64,000 nucleotides of DNA. It comes from Winogradskyella arenosi. Lineage in GTDB: Bacteria > Bacteroidota > Bacteroidia > Flavobacteriales > Flavobacteriaceae. Every line of letters begins with the position of its first letter. Within the stretch, counting starts at the first letter, position 1. The stretch is taken from NCBI RefSeq assembly GCF_003337305.1, contig NZ_QPJO01000005.1, positions 62,001 through 126,000 of the forward strand, written 5' to 3'. The translations under genes and the position numbers were made by a program. Below, in pieces: positions 8,970 to 16,547 of the stretch. The notes beneath the pieces were generated by a model, which was not told where the DNA came from, searched no databases, and was given only the letters and a program-made list of their open reading frames with translations.

Positions 8970-8977
8970 TATTTTTG
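8970..8977 (+). promoter_or_regulatory. Putative -7 box upstream of kynU
   Basis: TATTTTTG matches TAnnTTTG and is 25 bases before the TTG start. A second copy of the same octamer lies at 8903-8910. No good -33 TTG is at the canonical distance, so confidence is limited. Confidence 0.35.
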
Positions 8978-9002
8978 TTAACAACCGAAAAACCCACAAA
9001 CT

Positions 9003-10268
9003 TTGTCCGATTATAAATTAGGTCTTGACTATGCAAAAGCACAAGACAACTTAGATGAATTATCTGCATATAAACAACAATTCCACATTCCTAAAGACGC
9101 CAATGGCAAGGCGCTTATTTACCTCTGCGGAAATTCTTTAGGCTTACAACCAAAATCAACGAAAGCCTACATCAATCAAGAATTAGAAGATTGGGCAAAT
9201 CTTGGTGTTGAAGGCCATACGGATGCTAAAAACCCATGGTTACCTTATCATGAATTTTTAACCGAAGCTACCGCTAAATTAGTCGGAGCTAAACCTATTG
9301 AGGTCGTTACCATGAACTCCTTAACGGCCAACTTGCATTTTATGATGGCGTCGTTTTATAAACCAACTAAAGAACGCTATAAAATCCTTATTGAAAGTGA
9401 TGCCTTTCCGTCAGATAAGTATGCGGTTGAATCGCAATTAAGACATCATGGTTTCAATGATAAAGACGGTTTAATTTTATGGTCACCTAGAGAAGGTGAA
9501 GAATTATTACGTAATGAAGATTTAGAAGCCATTCTCAAAGAACATGGTTCTGAAATTGCCCTCATTATGGTGGGTGGCGTTAATTATTATACCGGTCAAT
9601 TTTTAGACTTTAAACGCATTACAATGCTAGGACATCAACATGGATGTAAAGTAGGCTTTGATTGTGCTCATGGCGCAGGAAATGTCGATTTAGATCTGCA
9701 TAACTCAGGAGCCGATTTCGCCGTATGGTGTACCTATAAATACATGAATTCAGGACCTGGAAGTTTATCGGGTTGCTTTGTTCATGAGCGCCATGCCTAT
9801 AACAAAGACCTCAACCGATTTACAGGTTGGTGGAGCCATAATAAAGACACGCGTTTTAACATGCGACACGAATTTGATGTCTTACCGGGAGCCGAAGGTT
9901 GGCAGTTAAGCAATCCGCCAATTTTGTCCATGGCAGCCATTAGAGCGTCTTTAGATATTTTTAATGAAGTTGGCCTTGAAAAACTGATTAAAAAGTCGAA
10001 AAAACTTACGGGTTATTTTGAGTTTCTACTGAAAGACTTAGGTGAAGATACCATCAGAATTATCACCCCAGAAAACCCTGAGGAACGTGGATGTCAACTC
10101 TCTATTCAGGTTTTAAACGCCGATAAAGCTTTACACGATAAATTAACCGAAGCCGGTGTTATTAGCGATTGGCGAGAACCCGACGTGATCCGTTGCGCAC
10201 CAACACCGTTGTATAATTCTTATGAAGATGTGTATAATATGGTTGAGCAATTAAAAGCCTTATTATGA
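9003..10268 (+). CDS. kynU: Kynureninase
   Basis: PLP enzyme that cleaves kynurenine or 3-hydroxykynurenine to (3-hydroxy)anthranilate and alanine. The 421-residue length is normal. Family features are LCGNSLGLQPK near residue 40, the FDCAHGAGN aspartate region, and the PLP lysine K246 in CTYKYMNSGPGS. The start is TTG: an in-frame stop lies at 8979-8981 and no ATG lies between it and the conserved N-terminus. First gene of the kynurenine-degradation cluster; it overlaps the next gene by 4 bases (ATGA). A TATTTTTG -7-like box at 8970-8977 could drive it. Confidence 0.96.
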   Translation: MSDYKLGLDYAKAQDNLDELSAYKQQFHIPKDANGKALIYLCGNSLGLQPKSTKAYINQELEDWANLGVEGHTDAKNPWLPYHEFLTEATAKLVGAKPIEVVTMNSLTANLHFMMASFYKPTKERYKILIESDAFPSDKYAVESQLRHHGFNDKDGLILWSPREGEELLRNEDLEAILKEHGSEIALIMVGGVNYYTGQFLDFKRITMLGHQHGCKVGFDCAHGAGNVDLDLHNSGADFAVWCTYKYMNSGPGSLSGCFVHERHAYNKDLNRFTGWWSHNKDTRFNMRHEFDVLPGAEGWQLSNPPILSMAAIRASLDIFNEVGLEKLIKKSKKLTGYFEFLLKDLGEDTIRIITPENPEERGCQLSIQVLNADKALHDKLTEAGVISDWREPDVIRCAPTPLYNSYEDVYNMVEQLKALL

Positions 10269-10639
10269 AAACAGTTTGGTCTATTATTAAAAATGAAAAC
10301 AGGCTGCTATCCCTTAAAAAGAAATCAGAAATCAGTTTTTTTGAATATCATATCTTAGGCCTGTTATCTTTTTTTACGAGTAAAGGGCATGACTATTTTA
10401 TAATAACAGACCGACGGATTGTCTATCTAATAAAAGATAAACTCATAAAACATGGAGAATATCAAAGTTTTGAAAGTATTCAATTTAATTCTAATAACAA
10501 CAACTTAAGTTTTAAGAATCTTAAAGGACAAACAGAAATCATTAATCTAAATAAGTTTAGACCGTCTTATGAGGAGATTCAGATCATAAAGCAAAAATTA
10601 CATCCGTCAACTACGGCATCAAAAACACTTAAATCCTAA
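10265..10639 (+). CDS. Small protein with possible bacterial PH-like fold, unknown function
   Basis: 124 residues, translationally coupled to kynU by an ATGA overlap. The stretch HDYFIITDRRIVYLI followed by alternating strand-like segments resembles bacterial PH-like domains (bPH families), which begin with an 'ITDRRI' strand. This is resemblance by eye only. There is no signal peptide; one moderately hydrophobic patch (FFEYHILGLLSFF) occurs near residue 25. It has no known role in kynurenine breakdown, so it is either a passenger or a regulator or scaffold not yet described. Confidence 0.7.
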   Translation: MKTVWSIIKNENRLLSLKKKSEISFFEYHILGLLSFFTSKGHDYFIITDRRIVYLIKDKLIKHGEYQSFESIQFNSNNNNLSFKNLKGQTEIINLNKFRPSYEEIQIIKQKLHPSTTASKTLKS

Positions 10640-10671
10640 TCGATAAGATCTAACCCCATTTTAATTTTACC

Positions 10672-12087
10672 ATGGCAAACAATAACAAACTTAATAACCA
10701 ACAGAACATCCTTATTATTGGTGCCGGGCTTTGCGGAAGCTTATTGGCTCTTAGATTAGGACAAAGAGGATTCCATGTTACCGTTTATGAGATGCGTCCG
10801 GATCTAAGAAAAACCGATATTTCTGCGGGGCGCTCTATTAATTTAGCCTTTTCCAATCGCGGCAATAAAGCCATGAAACTTGTAGGGTTAGAAGACAAAG
10901 TAAAGGAATTATGCATCCCTATGAATGGACGCATGATTCACGATAAAGAAGGCAACACCTTTATGTCTAATTACAGCGGAAGAGATTACGAATACATCAA
11001 TTCCATTTCTAGAGGAGAGCTGAATAGTTTACTCTTAACCGAAGCCGAAAAACATGAAAACGTTACGATACATTTCAATAAAAAATGTAAGTCTGTAGAT
11101 TTTGAAAACACCACCGCTTTATTTCAAGATTACAACACTAAAGACGAATTTGTAGAAGATGCCGATTGTATTATCGCCACAGATGGTGCTGGTTCAGCCC
11201 TCAGAAAAAGTTATTATTTAGGAAAGAAGTTCTTGTTCAGTTTCTCTCAAGAGTATTTAAATCATGGCTATAAAGAACTAAGCATTTTACCTACAGAAAC
11301 TGGCAATTACAAAACCTATAAAAATGCCTTACACATCTGGCCAAGAAGCAGTTTTATGCTTATTGCTTTACCAAATTTAGATGGCAGTTTTACCGTCACC
11401 CTATTTTTAAGTTATGCGGAAGGCGAGTACAATTTTAATAATCTAACCACACCAGAATTGGTAATAGAATTCTTCCAGAAAGAATTTCCTGATGCCTTAG
11501 CCATTATGCCGAATTTGGTTGATGATTTTTTCGAAAATCCTACAGCTGCTTTAGGCACCGTAAAATGTTCCCCTTGGCATTACAAAGGCAATACCTTACT
11601 AATGGGTGATTCTGCCCATGCTATTGTCCCTTTTTACGGACAAGGGATGAACGCCTCTTTTGAAGATGTTGTTGAATTTGATAAGGTGCTCGACCAAAAT
11701 CTTGACAGTTGGGAAGCCATTTTTGAAACCTACGAGAAAAACAGAAAGAAAGATACCGATGCTATTGCCGATTTAGCCATCGATAATTTCCACGAAATGA
11801 AAGGTCATGTAGCCAATCCTATTTTTCAAGAAAAACGAAAAATTGAAATGGCCTTAGAAAAAGAATTTCAAAATAAGTATTCCTCAAAATATAGTTTGGT
11901 TACCTTTAATGAAAACATCGGGTATAGACAAGCTATGTTACAAGGAAGAGCACAAGACAAGGCGATTTTAAATATGTTAACCGATAAAGTGATTTCATCA
12001 GAAGACAATTTAAAAGATATTTTAGACAAAGTAAATGCCGAAACTGAAGCTATTTTAGAAGACGATAGGATTGCGGGATTGTATTGA
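10672..12087 (+). CDS. kmo: Kynurenine 3-monooxygenase (FAD, NADPH)
   Basis: Hydroxylates L-kynurenine to 3-hydroxykynurenine. 471 residues. The FAD dinucleotide motif GAGLCG is at 17-22, with an Arg-rich substrate region (AGRSINLAFSNRG) around 53-65. The second FAD motif MGDSAHAIVPFYGQGMNA is typical of the KMO group, as is the long C-terminal helical region. It follows the small PH-like gene by 32 bases. The TGA stop falls inside the first, imperfect unit of a heptamer repeat array. Every repeat phase carries stops, so copy-number changes cannot extend the protein much. Confidence 0.96.
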   Translation: MANNNKLNNQQNILIIGAGLCGSLLALRLGQRGFHVTVYEMRPDLRKTDISAGRSINLAFSNRGNKAMKLVGLEDKVKELCIPMNGRMIHDKEGNTFMSNYSGRDYEYINSISRGELNSLLLTEAEKHENVTIHFNKKCKSVDFENTTALFQDYNTKDEFVEDADCIIATDGAGSALRKSYYLGKKFLFSFSQEYLNHGYKELSILPTETGNYKTYKNALHIWPRSSFMLIALPNLDGSFTVTLFLSYAEGEYNFNNLTTPELVIEFFQKEFPDALAIMPNLVDDFFENPTAALGTVKCSPWHYKGNTLLMGDSAHAIVPFYGQGMNASFEDVVEFDKVLDQNLDSWEAIFETYEKNRKKDTDAIADLAIDNFHEMKGHVANPIFQEKRKIEMALEKEFQNKYSSKYSLVTFNENIGYRQAMLQGRAQDKAILNMLTDKVISSEDNLKDILDKVNAETEAILEDDRIAGLY

Positions 12088-12160
12088 GCAATGAGCAATG
12101 AGCAATGAGCAATGAGCAATGAGCAATGAGCAATGAGCAATGAGCAATGAGCAATGAGCA
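12084..12160 (+). repeat. Perfect heptamer tandem array (ATGAGCA)x10
   Basis: Ten exact copies of ATGAGCA occupy 12091-12160, preceded by one copy with a single change (TTGAGCA, 12084-12090) that contains the kmo stop codon. Because 7 is not a multiple of 3, each frame reads ATG and TGA in turn. The array would be prone to slippage. The opposite strand encodes a repetitive LLIAHCS peptide only as a by-product. Confidence 0.97.
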
Positions 12161-12443
12161 AAAATTAAAATCTGAACCAGAAAGAAAACAAAAATCAGCA
12201 AAAATTAATATCCCAAATCAATTCAGAGAATTGAACATCAAAATTCTGAAATAATGAGGGAAGGAATGAAGATGCAAAGCGAAGCTTCAAGCACGAAATT
12301 CCGAGAGCGAGTGTTCCGAAGGAATTTCCTATATTTTGATTGTGATTTTTGGTTCGTTTATTCGCAGATGCTTATTTTATGGAGCTTATGATGTGCTTCG
12401 CAATTTGCATCAAGGCAAATGAACAGAATAAAAAAAATAAAAC
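12161..12443. other. Long non-coding spacer with stem-loop element between kmo and ridA
   Basis: No plausible gene. The 5' part is A-rich. Around 12270-12330 the sequence becomes GC-richer, with GAAATTCC (12295-12302) and GGAATTTC (12321-12328) forming an 8-bp stem over an 18-base loop, and a nested TTCC-GAA-GGAA. The later part (12340-12430) has short repeats of GCTTATG/GCAAATG type. Together with the heptamer array this looks like a dispersed intergenic repeat element, not a simple operon spacer. It may carry a new promoter for the downstream genes. Confidence 0.5.
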
Positions 12444-12878
12444 ATGAGTAAAACAAATGATAAGATTCCTGTTTCTAAAGGAACAGGAGTAACACCAAGA
12501 GGCGCCTACCCACACGTCAAACAAGTAGGCGATTTTATATTCGTTTCAGGCACGAGCTCTAGACGTGCAGACAACACGATAGCAGGTGTAGACATCATTG
12601 ACGAGATGGGAACAAAACGCCTAAACGCCTACACACAAACCCAAGAAGTTTTAAAAAACATAGAAAAAAACTTAGCAAAAGTTGGCGCTAGTTTAAAAGA
12701 TGTGGTGGATGTCACCTCATTTTTGGTCAACATGAATGACTTTGCAGATTACAACAGAGCCTACGCAGAATTCTTCGAAAAAGAAACCGGACCAACCCGA
12801 ACAACCGTTGCGGTACATCAGTTACCACATCCAGATTTGGTGGTTGAGATAAAGGTTATGGCTTTTAAGAAACCTTAA
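12444..12878 (+). CDS. RidA/YjgF-family protein, probable 2-aminomuconate deaminase
   Basis: 144 residues of the Rid superfamily. Visible motifs are [24 protein letters not shown] near the N-terminus and the trimer-interface and active-site regions [17 protein letters not shown] and [22 protein letters not shown]. The Arg of GPTRTTV is the conserved carboxylate binder. Generic RidA hydrolyses 2-aminoacrylate. Placement between kynurenine genes and next to the aminomuconate semialdehyde dehydrogenase points instead to deamination of 2-aminomuconate, as in nitrobenzoate and 3-hydroxyanthranilate clusters. The specific role is inferred from context. Confidence 0.88.
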   Translation: MSKTNDKIPVSKGTGVTPRGAYPHVKQVGDFIFVSGTSSRRADNTIAGVDIIDEMGTKRLNAYTQTQEVLKNIEKNLAKVGASLKDVVDVTSFLVNMNDFADYNRAYAEFFEKETGPTRTTVAVHQLPHPDLVVEIKVMAFKKP

Positions 12879-13517
12879 ATGCAGCCATTTATAACTATCA
12901 TATCGTTATTAACTACGCTTTTTTCTTATGCGGATGCAGGAAACATTTATCGTTTTAATCTAGAATTAGAATTGAAAAATGGAGTGATACTAAATAGTTA
13001 TTACTATCACTATTCTTATGACAAATACGATGAAAATACTGATTATGGTGAAAGATTAGAAAACCTACTCAACAAAGATAATATCACAATTTACACTCTT
13101 ATTCAAACAGAGAATCTCGGTGAATTACAACTAGATTTCACTTCAAGCAATTATAAAATAGAAATAGATTTAAATAGTTTAAAAAAAATAAGAATTATTA
13201 ATTATTCAGAGCTTGAAGTTTTCTATCCACTTGTTGAACTTTCTCAGAAGGAATTCTTATTAATTGGAAGTAATAATCCGAAAATTGAATTTATATATAA
13301 CCAAAAAATATCTGAAAATTGCAACTATGTTTTGTTATGTTGGAACTCAAAAACTGATTTATCTAAACACAAAAAAGAGATTTCAGATGAATTAATTTTA
13401 TTTAGTAAAAACCTTTCTTCAACCCAAAATCAATTGCATAAATATTTATCGCTCAAAAAAGAAGAACTTCTTACCAAATATTCAATATTAATAATAAATC
13501 ATTGTAGCGCATTATAA
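12879..13517 (+). CDS. Exported protein of unknown function inside the kynurenine cluster
   Basis: 212 residues, starting on the base after the ridA stop and ending 1 base before the dehydrogenase gene, so it is transcribed with them. Residues 1-20 form a probable signal peptide ending SYADA. The rest is strand-rich, Asn/Tyr/Lys/Leu-rich and AT-richer than its neighbours, with no motif I recognise. Its tight packing argues for a real gene, its composition for recent acquisition or fast evolution. A role in the pathway is not evident because the flanking enzymes are cytoplasmic. Confidence 0.7.
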   Translation: MQPFITIISLLTTLFSYADAGNIYRFNLELELKNGVILNSYYYHYSYDKYDENTDYGERLENLLNKDNITIYTLIQTENLGELQLDFTSSNYKIEIDLNSLKKIRIINYSELEVFYPLVELSQKEFLLIGSNNPKIEFIYNQKISENCNYVLLCWNSKTDLSKHKKEISDELILFSKNLSSTQNQLHKYLSLKKEELLTKYSILIINHCSAL

Positions 13518-13518
13518 A

Positions 13519-14961
13519 ATGGAAAACATCAAAAACTACATAAATGGTAATTTCCAAAATCCAATTCAAGACCACTGGATAGACAACTACAATCCTTCTG
13601 ATGGAGACGTTTACGGACAAATTCCTAATTCAACAAAAGACGATGTTGAAGCGGCTTACAAAAGTGCCAAATCTGCATTTGTAAGCTGGTCACAAAGTAC
13701 TTTAGAAGAGCGTAGTAGAATCCTCATTAGAATTTCAGAATTATTAGAAGCGAATTTAGACCGTTTTGCCGAAGCGGAAAGTAAGGATAATGGCAAACCT
13801 ATTTCATTAGCAAAAGCCGTAGATATTCCAAGAGCAGCAAGTAACTTTAGATTTTTTGGGAATGCCATAACGCAATTCGCCAGTGAAAGCCATGAGTCTG
13901 TGGGTCAAAACGCGATTAATTATACCTTGCGACAACCTATTGGTATAGTCGGCTGTATTTCACCTTGGAACCTTCCCCTCTATTTATTCACTTGGAAAAT
14001 CGCACCAGCATTGGCAGCCGGAAATTGTGTGGTTGCCAAACCGAGTGAAGTCACGCCAATGACGGCGTATCTATTAGGGGAAATTTGTAACGAAGCGGGT
14101 TTACCAAAAGGCGTCTTAAATATCGTTCACGGATTAGGCACCAGCACAGGACAAGCCATCATTGAACACCCAGACATAAAAGCGATTTCCTTTACAGGAG
14201 GCACAGCAACAGGAGCCCACATTGCTAAAGTCGCCGCACCAATGTTCAAAAAGCTATCTTTAGAATTAGGCGGAAAAAATCCGAATATCATTTTTGCAGA
14301 CTGTGATTACGAGGATATGTTGAACACTACAGTACGTTCGTCTTTTGCTAATCAAGGGCAAATTTGTTTGTGTGGTAGTCGCATTTTTGTAGAAGCTTCT
14401 ATATATGAAAAATTCAAGACTGATTTTGTTGAAAAAGTAAAGCAACTTAAAGTCGGACATCCATCAAACCAAGATACCAATATAGGAGCTTTAGTGTCCA
14501 AACCTCATCTTGAAAAAGTAAAAGAATACATCAACATTGCAAAAACAGAAAATGGAACTATACTATGTGGAGGCAATGAGGTCACCGTTAAAGGTTTTGA
14601 AAACGGTTATTATTTAGAACCAACCGTTATCGAAGTACCCAATGACGACTGCCGTGTAAACCAAGAAGAGATTTTTGGACCTGTAGTAACCCTAATGCCT
14701 TTCAACTCAGAAGACGAGGTTTTAGAAATGGCCAACAAAGTTAAATACGGACTTTCAGCAACCTTATGGACCAATAATCTAAACCGTACCATGACATTAA
14801 GTAACCAACTTCAAGCAGGTATTGTTTGGATAAATACGTGGATGATGCGCGACTTAAGAACACCTTTTGGAGGTATAAAAGCATCAGGTGTAGGAAGAGA
14901 AGGTGGTTTTGAAGCCTTGCGCTTTTTTACGGAAGCTAAGAACGTTTGTATAAAGTATTAA
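13519..14961 (+). CDS. Aldehyde dehydrogenase, probable 2-aminomuconate 6-semialdehyde dehydrogenase
   Basis: 480 residues of the NAD-dependent aldehyde dehydrogenase superfamily. The catalytic core is complete: LSLELGGKNPNIIFAD with the general-base Glu, NQGQICLCGSR with the nucleophilic Cys, and the GPVVTLMPF and PFGGIKASGVGREGG motifs. The best-matching subgroup by pattern is AMSDH/HMSDH (AmnC/NbaE/ALDH8A1), which oxidises 2-aminomuconate semialdehyde to 2-aminomuconate. Context with ACMS decarboxylase and a RidA deaminase supports this. Substrate choice against other semialdehydes is inference. Confidence 0.9.
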   Translation: MENIKNYINGNFQNPIQDHWIDNYNPSDGDVYGQIPNSTKDDVEAAYKSAKSAFVSWSQSTLEERSRILIRISELLEANLDRFAEAESKDNGKPISLAKAVDIPRAASNFRFFGNAITQFASESHESVGQNAINYTLRQPIGIVGCISPWNLPLYLFTWKIAPALAAGNCVVAKPSEVTPMTAYLLGEICNEAGLPKGVLNIVHGLGTSTGQAIIEHPDIKAISFTGGTATGAHIAKVAAPMFKKLSLELGGKNPNIIFADCDYEDMLNTTVRSSFANQGQICLCGSRIFVEASIYEKFKTDFVEKVKQLKVGHPSNQDTNIGALVSKPHLEKVKEYINIAKTENGTILCGGNEVTVKGFENGYYLEPTVIEVPNDDCRVNQEEIFGPVVTLMPFNSEDEVLEMANKVKYGLSATLWTNNLNRTMTLSNQLQAGIVWINTWMMRDLRTPFGGIKASGVGREGGFEALRFFTEAKNVCIKY

Positions 14962-14965
14962 AAAA

Positions 14966-15034
14966 AGAACCAAGATGATAGAGCCAAGAACCAAGATGTT
15001 AACCGTCTTGAATCTTGACTCTTGATTCTTACAT
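14966..15034. repeat. Heptamer-phased inverted repeat upstream of the SDR gene
   Basis: Five 7-base units of the form AGAnnCA/AGATGnT (AGAACCA, AGATGAT, AGAGCCA, AGAACCA, AGATGTT; 14966-15000) are followed, after 6 bases, by four units CTTGAAT, CTTGACT, CTTGATT, CTTACAT (15007-15034). The two halves are roughly complementary (CAAGA with TCTTG), so the whole can fold into a hairpin. It fills nearly the entire 82-base gap between two pathway genes. Confidence 0.8.
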
Positions 15035-15043
15035 CAAAATATT

Positions 15044-15826
15044 ATGAATCTACAACTAAACAACAAATACGCACTAGTATGCGGAAGCACCGCAGGAATA
15101 GGAAAAGCAACAGCCATGGCCTTAGCCGCCGAAGGTGTTCAAGTCACCCTTGTTGCTAGAAACGAAGACAAATTAAAAGCGGTACTTTCAGAATTACCTC
15201 AATCTCAATCACACGATTATATTGTGGCTGATTTTTCAAACCCTGAAGACTTAAAAACGAAAGTTTCAGAATATGTATCCAATCATCACGGCTTTCATAT
15301 TTTGGTGAATAACACAGGTGGACCTGCCGGTGGACCTATTTTTTCGGCTGAAGTCGAGGAATTTGAATCGGCTTTTACGCAACATTTAAAATGTAACCAT
15401 GTGTTAGCGCAAACCCTTGTTCCTTTTATGAAACAAGAAAATTATGGCAGAATTATCAATGTCATTTCCACCTCCGTTAAACAACCTTTAGACGGTTTAG
15501 GTGTAAGCAATACCATTAGAGGAGCGGTAGCCAGTTGGAGTAAAACATTAGCCAATGAATTAGGGCAATTTGGTATTACGGTTAACAATGTGTTACCGGG
15601 TGCTACAGGCACGGACCGATTAGCGGAAATCATTAAAAACAAAGCTCACAAAACGGGGAAAACAGAAGAAGAATCGGCCCAAGCTATGAAAAGCACCGTC
15701 CCTGCAAAACGATTTGCGAAACCTGAAGAACTTGCCGATGCTATTACCTTTTTAGCCAGCGAACGTGCCGCGTATATCAATGGAATTAACCTTCCGGTTG
15801 ATGGTGGAAGAACAAAATCTTTGTAA
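15044..15826 (+). CDS. Short-chain dehydrogenase/reductase with atypical active site
   Basis: 260 residues with a Rossmann cofactor motif CGSTAGIG (13-20), an NNTGG segment at 89-93, and C-terminal NLPVDGG typical of classical SDRs. The catalytic Ser is probably S142. The expected YxxxK, 13 residues on, is occupied by Ser155 and Arg159 (VSNTIRGAV). This belongs to an SDR subgroup with SN-x-x-R in that place, whose chemistry is poorly known. Position between the dehydrogenase and dioxygenase of the kynurenine cluster suggests a role there, such as handling a muconate intermediate, but no standard step requires it. Confidence 0.85.
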   Translation: MNLQLNNKYALVCGSTAGIGKATAMALAAEGVQVTLVARNEDKLKAVLSELPQSQSHDYIVADFSNPEDLKTKVSEYVSNHHGFHILVNNTGGPAGGPIFSAEVEEFESAFTQHLKCNHVLAQTLVPFMKQENYGRIINVISTSVKQPLDGLGVSNTIRGAVASWSKTLANELGQFGITVNNVLPGATGTDRLAEIIKNKAHKTGKTEEESAQAMKSTVPAKRFAKPEELADAITFLASERAAYINGINLPVDGGRTKSL

Positions 15827-15920
15827 CTTTATACCGCTTGGACATTTAAATAAACTGTAAACTAAACAAGCTTAAACCCTTTAATACATTTCCTTTCAAC
15901 AGGAATAAAACCATAAAACC

Positions 15921-16454
15921 ATGAGTAAAATATATCCTCCTATTAATTTCAAAGCATGGATTGAAGAAAACCGTCATTTGTTAAAACCACCTGTGGGGAA
16001 TAAAGTGGTTTGGAAGGATGGTGATTTTATAGTTATGGTAGTTGGTGGCCCTAATAATAGAAAAGACTACCATTATAATGAGACGCCTGAATTTTTTCAT
16101 CAAATTGAAGGCGATATTGTCTTAAAAATTATTGAAGACGGCCTCCCTAAAGATATTCATATTAAAGAAGGAGAAATTTTTCTCTTACCACCCAAAGTTC
16201 CACATTCGCCACAACGTGGGGCTAATACGGTAGGACTTGTTATTGAATACCCTAGAGAAGAAGGTGTAAAAGATGCCTTATTATGGTTTTGCGAAAACTG
16301 TACCACCAAGCTTTATGAAGAAGATTTTACGGTTAAAAATATAGAAACCGACATGCCTATCATTTTTGATCATTATTACAATGACAAATCAAAACGAAGC
16401 TGCCCTAATTGCGGCGAAGTCATGGAGCCACCAAAAAAGGTAACTCTAGAATAA
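15921..16454 (+). CDS. nbaC: 3-hydroxyanthranilate 3,4-dioxygenase
   Basis: Ring-cleaving Fe(II) cupin that converts 3-hydroxyanthranilate to 2-amino-3-carboxymuconate semialdehyde. The 177-residue length is that of the bacterial form with a C-terminal rubredoxin-like metal site. Iron ligands H51, E57 and H95 are in place, as are the substrate arginines R47 and R99. The second site is complete: C124, C127 (CENC) and C161, C164 (CPNC). The metal-binding cysteines are retained here, in contrast to the Cys-less ribbons elsewhere in the window. Preceded by a 94-base spacer after the SDR gene. Confidence 0.97.
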   Translation: MSKIYPPINFKAWIEENRHLLKPPVGNKVVWKDGDFIVMVVGGPNNRKDYHYNETPEFFHQIEGDIVLKIIEDGLPKDIHIKEGEIFLLPPKVPHSPQRGANTVGLVIEYPREEGVKDALLWFCENCTTKLYEEDFTVKNIETDMPIIFDHYYNDKSKRSCPNCGEVMEPPKKVTLE

Positions 16455-16547
16455 CACTTAGATTTTATTCCTTAACACCTAAGGCTTACCTTTAAAGAGC
16501 AATCAACCCTATTAAACGAGACACGCAATTTCAGCCTAGTATAACTT

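Noticed and set aside
11868..12161. Minus-strand ORF with repeated LLIAHCS peptide
   Set aside because: It is the antisense reading of the kmo 3' end plus the heptamer array; no RBS, signal or independent support.
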